Positions 32,573 through 40,716 of a DNA stretch of 64,000 nucleotides are shown one piece after another. How positions within the stretch are numbered: position 1 is the stretch's first letter; each line of letters starts with the position of its first letter. The notes under the pieces were generated by a model, which searched no databases, was not told where the DNA came from, and was given only the letters and a program-made list of their open reading frames with translations. The stretch comes from Streptomyces sp. NBC_00335. GTDB taxonomy: Bacteria > Actinomycetota > Actinomycetes > Streptomycetales > Streptomycetaceae. The stretch is from assembly GCF_036127095.1 (NCBI RefSeq), contig NZ_CP108006.1:3534001-3598000 (forward strand), in the 5' to 3' direction. The translations under genes and the position numbers were made by a program.

Positions 32573-33652
32573 ATGGGGAGGCGGACGGTCACCGTGCACC
32601 ACGTGCGTGCCGTGCTCGCGGGGGCGCGCGGCAGCGGGCTCGACACCGTGCCGCTGCTCCAGGAGGCGCAGATTCCGCCTCTGCTGCTGGGCGACGACCG
32701 GGCGCGGGTCACGCCCGCGCAGTTCGCGCGGCTGTTCCGGGCGCTGTACCGGACGACGCAGGACGAGTTCCTGGGCCTGTCCACCGTCCCCAGCCGGCCC
32801 GGGACCTTCGCGATGATGTGCAGGGCCGCCCTGGGCTGCCGCGACCTCGGCGCGGCGGTGGAGCGCTCCGCCACCTTCTACGGACTGTTCCCGGGCGGGC
32901 CGGAGCTGGCGCTCGAAGTGGACGGCGGGCAGGCGTGGTTCGCGGTGCGCAACGATTTCGCGCGGGACGAGGAGCGCTTCCTCACCGAGTGCGTGCTCGC
33001 CATCTGGCACCGGCTGAGCAGCTGGCTGATCGGCCGGCGCATCCCGCTGGCCCACGCCTCCTTCGCGTATCCGGCGCCGCCGCACGCGCAGGAGTACGAG
33101 CTGCTCTTCGACTGCCCGGTCCGCTTCGGCGAGGCGCGCACGGGCGCGGCCGTGGCCTTCGACGCGCACTGGCTGACGGCGCCGCTCATCCGCGACGAGG
33201 CCGCGCTCGACGCGATGCTGCGGCGGGCCCCCTTCGACCTCCTGTCCCGGCCGGCGTACGGGACCACGGTCGCGGAGCAGGTCCGCCGGACCCTGACCCA
33301 GGCCCTGCGCGGATCGCCGCGGCTTCCCGAACTGGGCGAGGTGGCCGGGCGGTTGGCGGTGTCACCGGCGACGCTGCGGCGGCGGCTGCAGCAGGAGGGC
33401 ACGTCCTTCCAGCAACTGAAGGACCACGTACGGCGCGATGCGGCGATAGCCGGCCTGGCGGAGAGCGGCGAACCCATCGCGGAACTGGCGGCCCGGCTGG
33501 GCTTCTCGGAGGACACCGCCTTCCACCGGGCCTTCCGCCGCTGGACGGGCACGACGCCGGGGGCGTACCGGATCGCGTCGGGGGCCGAGAGCCCGGGCTC
33601 CCCATCGGGGCCCGAGGCCCCGGGCTCCTCGTACAACCATCGGGCGGGGTGA
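32573..33652 (+). CDS. AraC family regulator (Arabinose-binding_2 type)
   Basis: A 359-residue OruR/ArgR-type regulator. The N-terminal domain reads VHHVRAVLAGARGSGLD, FARLFRALYRTTQDEFLGL, MMCRAALGCRDLGAAVERSATFYGLF. The C-terminal AraC double helix-turn-helix (residues about 245-335) is LGEVAGRLAVSPATLRRRLQQEG and IAELAARLGFSEDTAFHRAFRRWTGTTPGAYR. Such proteins often control lipid or amino-acid catabolism, and the divergent acyl-CoA ligase is a natural target. The last 15 or so residues (ending SSYNHRAG) fall inside a duplicated leader sequence shared with the downstream gene pair. Confidence 0.92.
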   Translation: MGRRTVTVHHVRAVLAGARGSGLDTVPLLQEAQIPPLLLGDDRARVTPAQFARLFRALYRTTQDEFLGLSTVPSRPGTFAMMCRAALGCRDLGAAVERSATFYGLFPGGPELALEVDGGQAWFAVRNDFARDEERFLTECVLAIWHRLSSWLIGRRIPLAHASFAYPAPPHAQEYELLFDCPVRFGEARTGAAVAFDAHWLTAPLIRDEAALDAMLRRAPFDLLSRPAYGTTVAEQVRRTLTQALRGSPRLPELGEVAGRLAVSPATLRRRLQQEGTSFQQLKDHVRRDAAIAGLAESGEPIAELAARLGFSEDTAFHRAFRRWTGTTPGAYRIASGAESPGSPSGPEAPGSSYNHRAG

Positions 33653-33725
33653 GCGGTCTCTTCACCGGTCGGTCCAGGGACCGACCACCGACCGCATCGA
33701 AGGTTCCGAAGGTTCCGGGGGACAC
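33607..33725 (+). repeat. Duplicated leader, copy 1
   Basis: A segment with CCCCGGGCTCC, TACAACCATCGGGCGG and GAGCGGTCTCTTCA, an inverted repeat GGTCGGTC/GACCGACC (33667-33674 with 33679-33686), then the ribosome site GGGGGACAC. It is closely repeated at 35375-35480, ahead of the second secreted-protein gene. Confidence 0.85.
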
Positions 33726-35360
33726 ATGAAGAAGCGCATCCTTGCCATGCTCTGCGCGGCGACGGCCACGGGGGCCGTACTGGCCGTGCCCACGACCGCC
33801 CAGGCGGCCGACCCGCACGCGTGGGGCTTCGAGGCACAGGTGGAGCAGGAGAACGTCGTCCTGTACTTCAAGACCTTGGAGCAGCCCAAGGGCCTCAAGG
33901 TGCACCTGCGCAAGAAGGGCACGGCCGCGCGGGTCGCCACCATCACGACCTTCTCCACGCGAGACCAGTGCCACCTCGGCTGCGACATCGGAGAAGTCAC
34001 TTCCCGGTACTTCCTGACCGGCCCGCTGAAGCTCGCCGCGCTCGGGGAGTACGCCGTCGACGTGGAGTACGAAGGCACCGAGGGCGAGGCCGTCCTCCGC
34101 AAGGACGCGGCGGCCCTGAACTACCGGCTCCGGCCCGTCTTCGAGAACCTGAGGACCTCGAACGGGGTGTCGCTCGCGCGGCGGGACACGGTGCTCTCGG
34201 GTGACCTCAAGATCCACGACCCGCGCAACGGCTCGCGCAAGCCCTACGCGGGCGGCGCGATCACGCCCTCGGGTGTCGTCGCCACACCCTTCAAGGCCGA
34301 TGTGCAGGGGCACTTCAAGTCCAGGATCACCTTCTCGGGCAACGAGGACGTCCGCCCGCGCGTGGAGGGCGGGATCGACCTCGCGAACATCGACCTCGCG
34401 ACCGAGCTGAACGGCGTCAAGGAACAGAGGTCCGTACAGGTCGCCGTGGCGTCCGCGGAAGCGCGCATCACCCTGGATTCCCCGGAGCTGACCGGCGCCT
34501 ACGCGATGCGGGGCAAGGTCGGCGGAGCCGTCACCTGGAAGGCCGCCGACGGCACGTGGAAGCCGGCGCCCGCCGGCAGCTCGGTCTGGGGCGAGTCGGT
34601 CGGCACCGTCACGGACGACGCGGGCCGATTCGCCCTGTCCCCCCAGTTCCACGGGGACGGCACGTGGTCGGTCAGGGAGTACTCGGGGTGGCTGACCGCG
34701 GCCCCCCAGGAGGTGAAGGTGGACACCACGTCCGGCACCCACCTCTGGAACCTCGCGGCCACGGTCGACGCGAACAAGACCGTCAGGGTGGAGGCCGTCT
34801 TCGATCGTTTCGAGATCCCGGCCGGCATCACCTCCCTGAAGGTGGAGATCCAGCACTCGGCGGACGGCAAGACCGGCTGGACCACCCGCAAGAGCGTGGA
34901 TGTCGCCACCCAGGCCGGCACCAACCCGCGCACGTACCTCGACACGACGCTGCCCTACCCGGGCGCCGGCCACATCCGGCTGCTCCACGCGAGCACGAAG
35001 GGCATCCACGGCTGGATCACCCCCACCGTGAAGGTCGCCCGGACGGAGACGGCCATCCCCTCCTTCAACGCCGCGCCCGAGCCGGTCCAGAAGGGCCGGC
35101 CGCTGACCGTCACCGGCAAGCTCAACCAGGCCGACCCCACCTGGAAGCCCTTCGCCGGCCAGACGGTCCACTACTACTTCCGGCCGACCGGAAGCACCAC
35201 GTGGAAGGCCGGGGGTACCTCCAAGACCACCGCCGACGGCACCTTCACCAAAACCTTCACCGCCACCGCGACCGGCTCCTGGACCGCCCGCTACGAACAG
35301 ACCGACGCGGCCCACTTCTCCACCACGAGCCGCATCGACGACGTCATCGTCAGCCCGTAA
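33726..35360 (+). CDS. Large secreted protein, tandem copy 1
   Basis: A 544-residue secreted protein. The signal MKKRILAMLCAATATGAVLA cleaves near AQAAD. The mature part is beta-rich, with about four Ig/CNA-B-like modules: an N-terminal YFKTLEQPKGLKVHLRKKG block, a middle TWKAADGTWKPAPAGSSVWG block, DGKTGWTTRKSVDVATQ and a closing KPFAGQTVHYYFRPTG, FTKTFTATATGSWTARY module. There are no catalytic motifs and no anchor, so it is probably released or wall-associated. The downstream gene encodes a clear paralogue, and the two share upstream leaders. Confidence 0.82.
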   Translation: MKKRILAMLCAATATGAVLAVPTTAQAADPHAWGFEAQVEQENVVLYFKTLEQPKGLKVHLRKKGTAARVATITTFSTRDQCHLGCDIGEVTSRYFLTGPLKLAALGEYAVDVEYEGTEGEAVLRKDAAALNYRLRPVFENLRTSNGVSLARRDTVLSGDLKIHDPRNGSRKPYAGGAITPSGVVATPFKADVQGHFKSRITFSGNEDVRPRVEGGIDLANIDLATELNGVKEQRSVQVAVASAEARITLDSPELTGAYAMRGKVGGAVTWKAADGTWKPAPAGSSVWGESVGTVTDDAGRFALSPQFHGDGTWSVREYSGWLTAAPQEVKVDTTSGTHLWNLAATVDANKTVRVEAVFDRFEIPAGITSLKVEIQHSADGKTGWTTRKSVDVATQAGTNPRTYLDTTLPYPGAGHIRLLHASTKGIHGWITPTVKVARTETAIPSFNAAPEPVQKGRPLTVTGKLNQADPTWKPFAGQTVHYYFRPTGSTTWKAGGTSKTTADGTFTKTFTATATGSWTARYEQTDAAHFSTTSRIDDVIVSP

Positions 35361-35374
35361 CTCCGAGCCCGACC

Positions 35375-35480
35375 GGGGCCCGAGTCCCCGGGCTCCGCGT
35401 ACAACCATCGGGCGGCGTGAGCGGTCTCTTCAGCGGTCGGTCCAGTGTGACCGACCGCTGAACCGCTCCCCGGGGGACAC
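35375..35480 (+). repeat. Duplicated leader, copy 2
   Basis: The same elements as copy 1 lie upstream of the second gene: TACAACCATCGGGCGG, GAGCGGTCTCTTCA and GGGGGACAC before the ATG. Here the inverted repeat has perfect 12-bp arms (35431-35442 and 35449-35460). It could serve as terminator of copy 1 and as an operator or leader of copy 2. Confidence 0.85.
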
Positions 35481-37130
35481 ATGAAGAAGCGCATCAGCGC
35501 CGTGCTCTGCACGGCGACAGCCTTGGGGGCCATGCTGGCCGCGCCCACGGCCGCCCACGCCGCCGACTCCCATCCGGGTTTCGGTACCGACGCCTCCAGT
35601 TGGGGCGTCGACCTCGCGTTCGGCACCACGGAGCAGCCCAAGGGCCTCAAGGTGCACGTGCGTGCGAAGGGCGCGTCCACCCCGGTCGCCACCATCACGA
35701 GCTTCTTCCGGAAGGAGCGCTGCGTGATGTGGTGCGACAACGTAGCGCCCCTGTACGAGGATCTCTTCGCGACCGGCCCGCTGCGCCTCCCCGCACTCGG
35801 GCAGTACGTCGTCGACGTGGAGTACGAGGGGACCGAGGGCGAGCCCATCCTCCGCCAGGACCGGGCGACCTTCGACTATCAGCTGGAGCCCGTCTTCGAG
35901 AACCTGAAGACCTCAAACGGGGTGGTGTCGCTCGCGCAGCCGGACACGGTGCTCTCGGGTGACCTCAAGATCCACGACCCGCGCGACGGCTCGCGCAAGC
36001 CCTTCGCAGGTGGCGCGATCACACGCCGGGTCGACGCCGTCACCACCCCGTTCAACGCCGACGCACAGGGACACTTCCAGCACAAGGTCGCTTTCACAGG
36101 TGTCGAGAACGTTCTTGTGTCCGGGAACGATCTCGATTACGGGTCCACCTTCGCGAACATCGACCTTGCGACCACACTGAACGGCGTCAAGGAACAGCGG
36201 TCCGTGCGTGTCGACGTGTCGCCCACGTCGGCCCGCATCACCCTGGATTCCCCGAAACTGACCGGCGCCTACGGGACGCTGGGCAAGATCAGCGGCACCC
36301 TCACCTGGAAGGCCGCCGACGGCACCTACAAGCCGCCCCCGGCGGGCTTTTACGTCCAGGTCGGATCGAGGGGCGTGCAGACGGACGCCGCGGGCCGCTT
36401 CACCCGGCCCGTTTCGTTCCTCACGGACACCCAGTGGACGGTCGCCGAGTCCTCGGATTGGCTGTACGAGGCCCCCTCGCAGGTGACCGTGGACACCACG
36501 GCCGGCACCCTCTTCACCGGCTTCACGGCCGCGGCGGACAAGAACAAGACCGTGAACGTGAAGGCCGGCTTCGCCCGCGGGCAGATCCCGGCCGGCGTCA
36601 CGTCCCTGAAGGTCGACGTGCAGACCTCCGCGGACGGCAAGACCGGCTGGACCACCCGCAAGAGCGTGGACGTCGCCACCAAGCCCGGCGACAACACCGC
36701 GGCGTCGATCGACACGACGCTCCCCTACCCGGGACCGGTCCACGTACGACTGCAGTACGCGGGCACCACCGCCATCCACGGCTCCGTCACCCCCGCCGTG
36801 AAGGTCGCCCGGACGGCGACGGCCATCCCGGAGTTCAACGTCAACCCCGAGCCGGCCAAGAAGGGCCGGCCGCTCACCGTCACCGGCAAGCTCAACCACG
36901 CCGACCCCACCTGGAAGCCCTTCGCCGGCCAGACCGTCCACTACTACTTCCGCCCCGCCGGAACCACGACGTGGAAGGTCATGGGCAACTCCAAGACCAC
37001 CGCCGACGGCACCTTCACCAAGACCTTCACCGCCGACGTGACCGGCTCCTGGGCCACCCGCTACGACCAGACCGACGCGACCCACTTCTTCGCCGTGAGC
37101 CGCATCGACGACGTCATCGTCAGCCCGTAG
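35481..37130 (+). CDS. Large secreted protein, tandem copy 2
   Basis: A 549-residue paralogue of the upstream gene. It has the same signal type (MKKRISAVLCTATALGAMLA) and matching modules TEQPKGLKVHVRAKG, LTGAYGTLGKISGTLTWKAADG, DGKTGWTTRKSVDVATKPGD and KPFAGQTVHYYFRPAG. Differences concentrate in the first 60 residues and in the 170-210 region. Tandem duplication followed by divergence is clear. Function is unknown; repeated beta modules suggest surface adhesion or a structural role. Confidence 0.82.
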   Translation: MKKRISAVLCTATALGAMLAAPTAAHAADSHPGFGTDASSWGVDLAFGTTEQPKGLKVHVRAKGASTPVATITSFFRKERCVMWCDNVAPLYEDLFATGPLRLPALGQYVVDVEYEGTEGEPILRQDRATFDYQLEPVFENLKTSNGVVSLAQPDTVLSGDLKIHDPRDGSRKPFAGGAITRRVDAVTTPFNADAQGHFQHKVAFTGVENVLVSGNDLDYGSTFANIDLATTLNGVKEQRSVRVDVSPTSARITLDSPKLTGAYGTLGKISGTLTWKAADGTYKPPPAGFYVQVGSRGVQTDAAGRFTRPVSFLTDTQWTVAESSDWLYEAPSQVTVDTTAGTLFTGFTAAADKNKTVNVKAGFARGQIPAGVTSLKVDVQTSADGKTGWTTRKSVDVATKPGDNTAASIDTTLPYPGPVHVRLQYAGTTAIHGSVTPAVKVARTATAIPEFNVNPEPAKKGRPLTVTGKLNHADPTWKPFAGQTVHYYFRPAGTTTWKVMGNSKTTADGTFTKTFTADVTGSWATRYDQTDATHFFAVSRIDDVIVSP

Positions 37131-37140
37131 CTCCAAGTCC

Positions 37141-37168
37141 GCCCCGGGCCCGGATCCGGGCCCGGGGC
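37141..37168. terminator. Perfect 28-bp palindromic terminator
   Basis: A fully self-complementary GC stretch with 14-bp arms centred on the GATC at 37153-37156. It lies between convergent genes and so can terminate both directions. Confidence 0.8.
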
Positions 37169-37195
37169 GGATGCCGGTACAGGTGCCTGTCTCGG

Positions 37196-37573
37196 CTAGG
37201 CCAAGCCCAGCAGCTCCAGCACCCGGCCCACCGCCTCGATGATCGGCAGCCCGATCTCGCCCGCGAGCGTCGCGATGCCCAGTACGGCCATCAGGGCCCC
37301 GTGCCGCGCCTCCGGGCCGCTCTCCGGGGAGACGATCACCGGCAGGTTGGTGTCGATCGTGCCCGCGCCGGCCGGCGTGACCTGGGGACGGAGCTCCAGG
37401 AGCAGGCGCTCCAGCTGCCGGAGCGCCTCCTGCGGGGTGACCGGAGCCGCCTGCGGGCCGACGATGGTCGGGGACTGGTTCTTGACGATGCCGATGACGC
37501 CCTGGCCGCCGTTGATGGTGACCCGGTCGCCGTACTGGATGCCGCCGTCCGCGTCCCTGCCGCTGTCCGTCAC
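37196..37573 (-). CDS. Small DUF6232-partner protein with NGGxG motif
   Basis: A 125-residue protein. The N terminus IQYGDRVTINGGQGVIGIVK (residues about 12-31) parallels the C-terminal tails of the two upstream DUF6232 proteins. A Pro-rich linker and a helix follow (PQEALRQLERLLLELRPQV), then a hydrophobic end ALMAVLGIATLAGEIGLP then IIEAVGRVLELLGLA, matching the end of the small protein at 28439-28774. The GTG start at 37573 overlaps the upstream stop (GTGA). Function is unknown; the layout suggests a signal-receiving motif fused to a membrane-active helix. Confidence 0.75.
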   Translation of the reverse strand: MTDSGRDADGGIQYGDRVTINGGQGVIGIVKNQSPTIVGPQAAPVTPQEALRQLERLLLELRPQVTPAGAGTIDTNLPVIVSPESGPEARHGALMAVLGIATLAGEIGLPIIEAVGRVLELLGLA

Positions 37574-38217
37574 TTCAGTATCCCCTTGTTTCCGTTGCCG
37601 CCGTTGATGTTGACGGTGTCGCCGAAGTGGTAGTCCCCGAGCTTCACCTGCAGCTGGTGCACGTAGATCGAGAACTCCTTCTCGGGGTGCTCGATGGCAT
37701 CGACGATGCGCCGTACCAGCCCGCGCAGGTCATCGAGGCGGGCCAGCGTCACCACCGCCAAGGGCGTCCCGGAGGTCTCCACGGCCATGGCGAACACGTT
37801 CGGCCTGGTCAGCCTCCACACGAGCTGCGCGACGAGGAGGATCATCACCAGGACGATGATGAGGGGCACTCCGCTCCCGCTGATCGACTTGGACAGCGAG
37901 GCGAGCACCAGCATGACGACCATCCACAGCCCGAACTGGAGCGCCGCCTTCGTCCGGTTGGGCTTGAGTACGAAGCTCTGCACCCGGACGACGTTGTGCA
38001 GCGGGTAGACGGCTTGCCCCACCCAGAGGAGGCGCCGGCTGACCCGCAGGGTGACACCGAATTCGTCGACCCCCTCGCCCCACCCCGGGACCTGCGACTC
38101 CGGGCCCTGCGAGTGCGCCAACGACCGCGGTACGGGAGGCAGCGCGGGAGGTACGACGGGAGGTGCCACCGGTGGCTGAGGTGTCTCCTGCGGCGGCTCC
38201 TGCGGCGGAACGGTCAT
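37570..38217 (-). CDS. DUF6232 membrane protein, copy 2 of locus B
   Basis: A 215-residue protein. A Pro-rich N-terminal 45 residues lead to the DUF6232 core VTLRVSRRLLWVGQAVYPLH. Two membrane helices follow (FGLWMVVMLVLASLSKSI and VPLIIVLVMILLVAQLVWRL), then a cytosolic domain (NVFAMAVETSGTPLAVVTLARLDDLRGLVRRIVDAIEHPEKEF). The tail is YHFGDTVNINGGNGNKGILK, where the protein ends. Both gene ends overlap neighbours by 4 bp. The tail motif resembles the N-terminal motif of the next protein. Confidence 0.82.
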   Translation of the reverse strand: MTVPPQEPPQETPQPPVAPPVVPPALPPVPRSLAHSQGPESQVPGWGEGVDEFGVTLRVSRRLLWVGQAVYPLHNVVRVQSFVLKPNRTKAALQFGLWMVVMLVLASLSKSISGSGVPLIIVLVMILLVAQLVWRLTRPNVFAMAVETSGTPLAVVTLARLDDLRGLVRRIVDAIEHPEKEFSIYVHQLQVKLGDYHFGDTVNINGGNGNKGILK

Positions 38218-38894
38218 GTCTTCACCACACCCGTGTTGCCCACACCGCCGTAGATGTTCACGCTGTCGCCGAGGTGGTAGCTCTTCAGGTTCAGCTCCAC
38301 CTTCTCCATCCGGATGGAGAACTCCGCCTCCGGGTGGTCGATGGCGTGGACCAAGTTCTGCACTACTGCGTCCAGTTGGCTTTCGTCCTCCATCGTGACC
38401 AGCGCGATGGAGGCGCTGGTCACCTCCACGACCATGGCGTGCACGTCCGGCCTGCTCAGCCGGTAGACGAGCTGCCCCAGGAGGCAGATCCCCACGATGA
38501 TCGCGACACCCCTCATCGCCTCGACGTCGGAGTCCTCGTCACCCGAGTAGCCCGAGCCGGCGTCGGCGAGCAGTGCGACCAGGACGTAGGCCGCGATCAG
38601 GACGCCCGCCCACTTCAGGAACTGGACGACGGCCTTCTCCCGGTCGGGCGTCAGCACGGTGGTCTGCACCCGGACGATGTTGTGCAGCGGATAGGCGGCC
38701 CGGCCCACCCACAACAGCCGTCGGCTGATCCGCAGATGGACGCCACGGGCCCCCGAGCCCCGCGGCAGTGGCGGCAGCGCCGGTCCCTGCGGTGGCCGCG
38801 GTGACGGCGAGGGCGGCTGCACGGGTGGCTGCGAAGGCTGCCGCGAAGGCGGCTGCTGTGGTGGCGGCGGTGCTGTGGCCCCGTTGGATTCCAT
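38214..38894 (-). CDS. DUF6232 membrane protein, copy 1 of locus B
   Basis: A 226-residue protein with a long Pro/Gln-rich N terminus (poly-P then repeated PSQPP units), core VHLRISRRLLWVGRAAYPLH, and two membrane helices (FLKWAGVLIAAYVLVALLAD and GVAIIVGICLLGQLVYRL). A cytosolic domain with VVEVTSASIALVTMEDESQL follows, then a final tail YHLGDSVNIYGGVGNTGVVK. The ATG at 38894 has GGGGGAG upstream and is the first gene of the three-gene unit. It is a close paralogue of the next gene. Confidence 0.82.
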   Translation of the reverse strand: MESNGATAPPPPQQPPSRQPSQPPVQPPSPSPRPPQGPALPPLPRGSGARGVHLRISRRLLWVGRAAYPLHNIVRVQTTVLTPDREKAVVQFLKWAGVLIAAYVLVALLADAGSGYSGDEDSDVEAMRGVAIIVGICLLGQLVYRLSRPDVHAMVVEVTSASIALVTMEDESQLDAVVQNLVHAIDHPEAEFSIRMEKVELNLKSYHLGDSVNIYGGVGNTGVVKT

Positions 38895-38940
38895 GACTCC
38901 CCCAGTCGACCGCACAGGTGTGTGACTGCGCGGAGAACCA

Positions 38941-39246
38941 TTAAGCACCCGGAGCCCTCACGGTGCGAGCGTCATTTACTCGCCAACTCGCAAGTAAATT
39001 AGTGCTGTTGGCGCCCATAAGGAACCAGTGGGACCGGTGGGGCCAGTGGGGCTGGAGGGGTCGCCCGGACCACCGGCACCACCCCAGCGCCGCCAGGTGG
39101 ACGATGGTGATCCACAGCGCCGGCTTGCCGTACGCCCGGTCGCCCAGGGCGCGGGCCTCGCCCTGGTAGGCCGGCTTGCCCGAGCCGTCGCGGGCGATCT
39201 CGTCCGCGTACGCGTACGCGTACGAGTACAGCGCGCTGGTCCGCAT
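38941..39246 (-). CDS. Small hypothetical protein, doubtful
   Basis: A 101-residue frame: MRTSALYSYAYAYADEIARD, then AYQGEARALGDRAYGKPALWITIVHLAALGW. The first 60 residues read like a real protein with a short hydrophobic segment. The last 35 are HWPHRSHWFLMGANST-like noise encoded by the AT-rich promoter of the DUF6232 locus. No clear ribosome site precedes the ATG. It could be a genuine small membrane protein with a decayed end. Confidence 0.4.
   Translation of the reverse strand: MRTSALYSYAYAYADEIARDGSGKPAYQGEARALGDRAYGKPALWITIVHLAALGWCRWSGRPLQPHWPHRSHWFLMGANSTNLLASWRVNDARTVRAPGA
38974..38999 (-). promoter_or_regulatory. Operator-like palindrome upstream of DUF6232 operon
   Basis: ATTTACT (38974-38980) and AGTAAAT (38993-38999) form an inverted repeat around CGCCAACTCGCA. 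ACTCGC also occurs twice as a direct repeat within it. It lies 80 bp before the first DUF6232 start in an unusually AT-rich patch. Confidence 0.5.
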
Positions 39247-39467
39247 GGCTGAATTCCGCCCTGTGTCTCGCGCGTTGGTGCCGCACCCGCGGTCACCCCG
39301 ACAAGGTGGGCGGGCCGCCGAGGTGGGGCGGGCAGGGCGTGCGGCACGGCAGGGGTGCGGCCCCGGGTCAGGAAAGCTGAGCTGTGCGGTCAGCGACGTT
39401 CCTACCGGTCGGTCACTACCTTCTCCTCACCTACCACCCCCACCCGGACCCTTGGGAGAGCCGCCCC

Positions 39468-40649
39468 ATGCGCATCCGAAGCTCAGCACTCGCCGCAGTG
39501 GCCACCCTGGCCCTCTCGGCCGCGATCCCCGGCACGGCCGACGCCGCCCAGGAGAGCATCACCACCTCCGAGGCCGCGAAGACCGCCACCGCCCGCCCCG
39601 GCGACATCGTCGGCAGCGCGCCGTCCGCGTTCCACCCGCTGCCCGGCCAGCCCACCCACACCAAGGCCTGGAAGATCCACTACAACTCCACGACCGCCGA
39701 CGGAGCCCCGAACGTGGTCTCCGGCACCGTGATCGTCCCGCAGGACGGCCGCACCGGCCCGCGCCCCCTCATCACCTACGCCGTCGGCACCGTCGGCATG
39801 GGCGATTCCTGCGCGCCGAGCAACAACCTCCCGTACGGCACCGCCCTGGAGGCCAACCTCATCCAGCAGCTCACCCTGCGCGGCTGGGCCGTCGTCGTCA
39901 CCGACTACGAGGGCCTCGGCACCCCCGGCGTGCACACCTACACCGTCGGCCCCTCCGCCGGCCACGCCGTGCTCGACGCCGCCCGCGCCGCCACCCGCCT
40001 GCCCGAGGCCGGGCTGTCCGCCGACACGCCCGTCGGCATCATGGGGTACTCCCAGGGCGGCCAGGCCAGCAGCTGGGCCGCCGAGCTGCAGGGCTCGTAC
40101 GCACCGGAGTTGCAGGTCAAGGGCACCGCGACGGGCGGCGTCCCGGCCGATCTGCTCAAGGTGGCCGACTTCAACAACGGCTCCTACGGTTCCGGCCTCA
40201 TCTTCATGGCCGCCGCCGGCCAGGACGCGGCCTTCCCGGAGCTGAAGCTCGACTCCTACCTCAACCCGGCCGGGAAGCTCCTGGTGGGCGCCATGAAGGA
40301 CAACTGCGTGGCCATCGACTCCATCGCCGGCTCCTTCAAGCGGATCTCCGACCTCACCACCCGCAACCCGCTCGCGCAGCCGGACTGGCAGGCCCGGCTG
40401 AACCAGAGCAAGCTCGGGCGCACCGCCCCGGCCGCGCCCGTGTACCAGTACCACGCCCTCGGCGACGAGCTCATCCCGTACGCCGTCGGGAGCCGGCTGC
40501 GCTCCGACTGGTGCGCGCGGGGCACGAACCTCGAATTCGACACCATCTGGATCGGCGAGCACGTCAGCGGCGTGATCACGCAGTCCCTGGCGGCGGGCAA
40601 CTGGCTCGCGGACCGCTTCGCGGGCCGTACGGCTCGCCCCAACTGCTGA
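39468..40649 (+). CDS. Secreted LIP-type lipase
   Basis: A 393-residue secreted alpha/beta hydrolase of the secretory lipase family (fungal LIP-like and actinobacterial). The signal MRIRSSALAAVATLALSAAI cleaves near ADAAQ. Family blocks are WKIHYNSTTADGAPNVVSGT, ITYAVGTVGMGD, VVVTDYEGLGTPG and the nucleophile GYSQGGQASSW (Ser at about 190). A late Asp is in YHALGDELIPY and a His in IGEHVSG. Disulphide Cys residues are in DSCAPSN, KDNCVAID and DWCARG. It probably hydrolyses extracellular acylglycerols. GGGAGAG is about 9 nt before the ATG. Confidence 0.92.
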   Translation: MRIRSSALAAVATLALSAAIPGTADAAQESITTSEAAKTATARPGDIVGSAPSAFHPLPGQPTHTKAWKIHYNSTTADGAPNVVSGTVIVPQDGRTGPRPLITYAVGTVGMGDSCAPSNNLPYGTALEANLIQQLTLRGWAVVVTDYEGLGTPGVHTYTVGPSAGHAVLDAARAATRLPEAGLSADTPVGIMGYSQGGQASSWAAELQGSYAPELQVKGTATGGVPADLLKVADFNNGSYGSGLIFMAAAGQDAAFPELKLDSYLNPAGKLLVGAMKDNCVAIDSIAGSFKRISDLTTRNPLAQPDWQARLNQSKLGRTAPAAPVYQYHALGDELIPYAVGSRLRSDWCARGTNLEFDTIWIGEHVSGVITQSLAAGNWLADRFAGRTARPNC

Positions 40650-40716
40650 GCTGACGGCGGCCGTTGCCGCAGCCTTGGTGCTGTTGCCCCGTCGGGAGGA
40701 AGCCGTTTCCGCGGCC

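Larger units (their letters stand above)
38895..39467. other. Intergenic region between DUF6232 locus and lipase
   Basis: It contains the palindrome at 38974-38999 and the doubtful small frame noted separately, plus a TGG/GGG-rich run (39025-39075). The TACGCG repeat TACGCGTACGCGTACG at 39207-39222 encodes the YAYAYA of the small frame. CGGTCGGTCACTACCTTCTC at 39410-39429 is in the probable lipase promoter zone, followed by the lipase ribosome site GGGAGAG near 39453. Confidence 0.5.

Noticed and set aside
33186..35408. 740-codon minus-strand frame opposite the first secreted-protein gene
   Set aside because: It has no domain or ribosome site, and the plus-strand gene has a clear signal peptide and paralogue.
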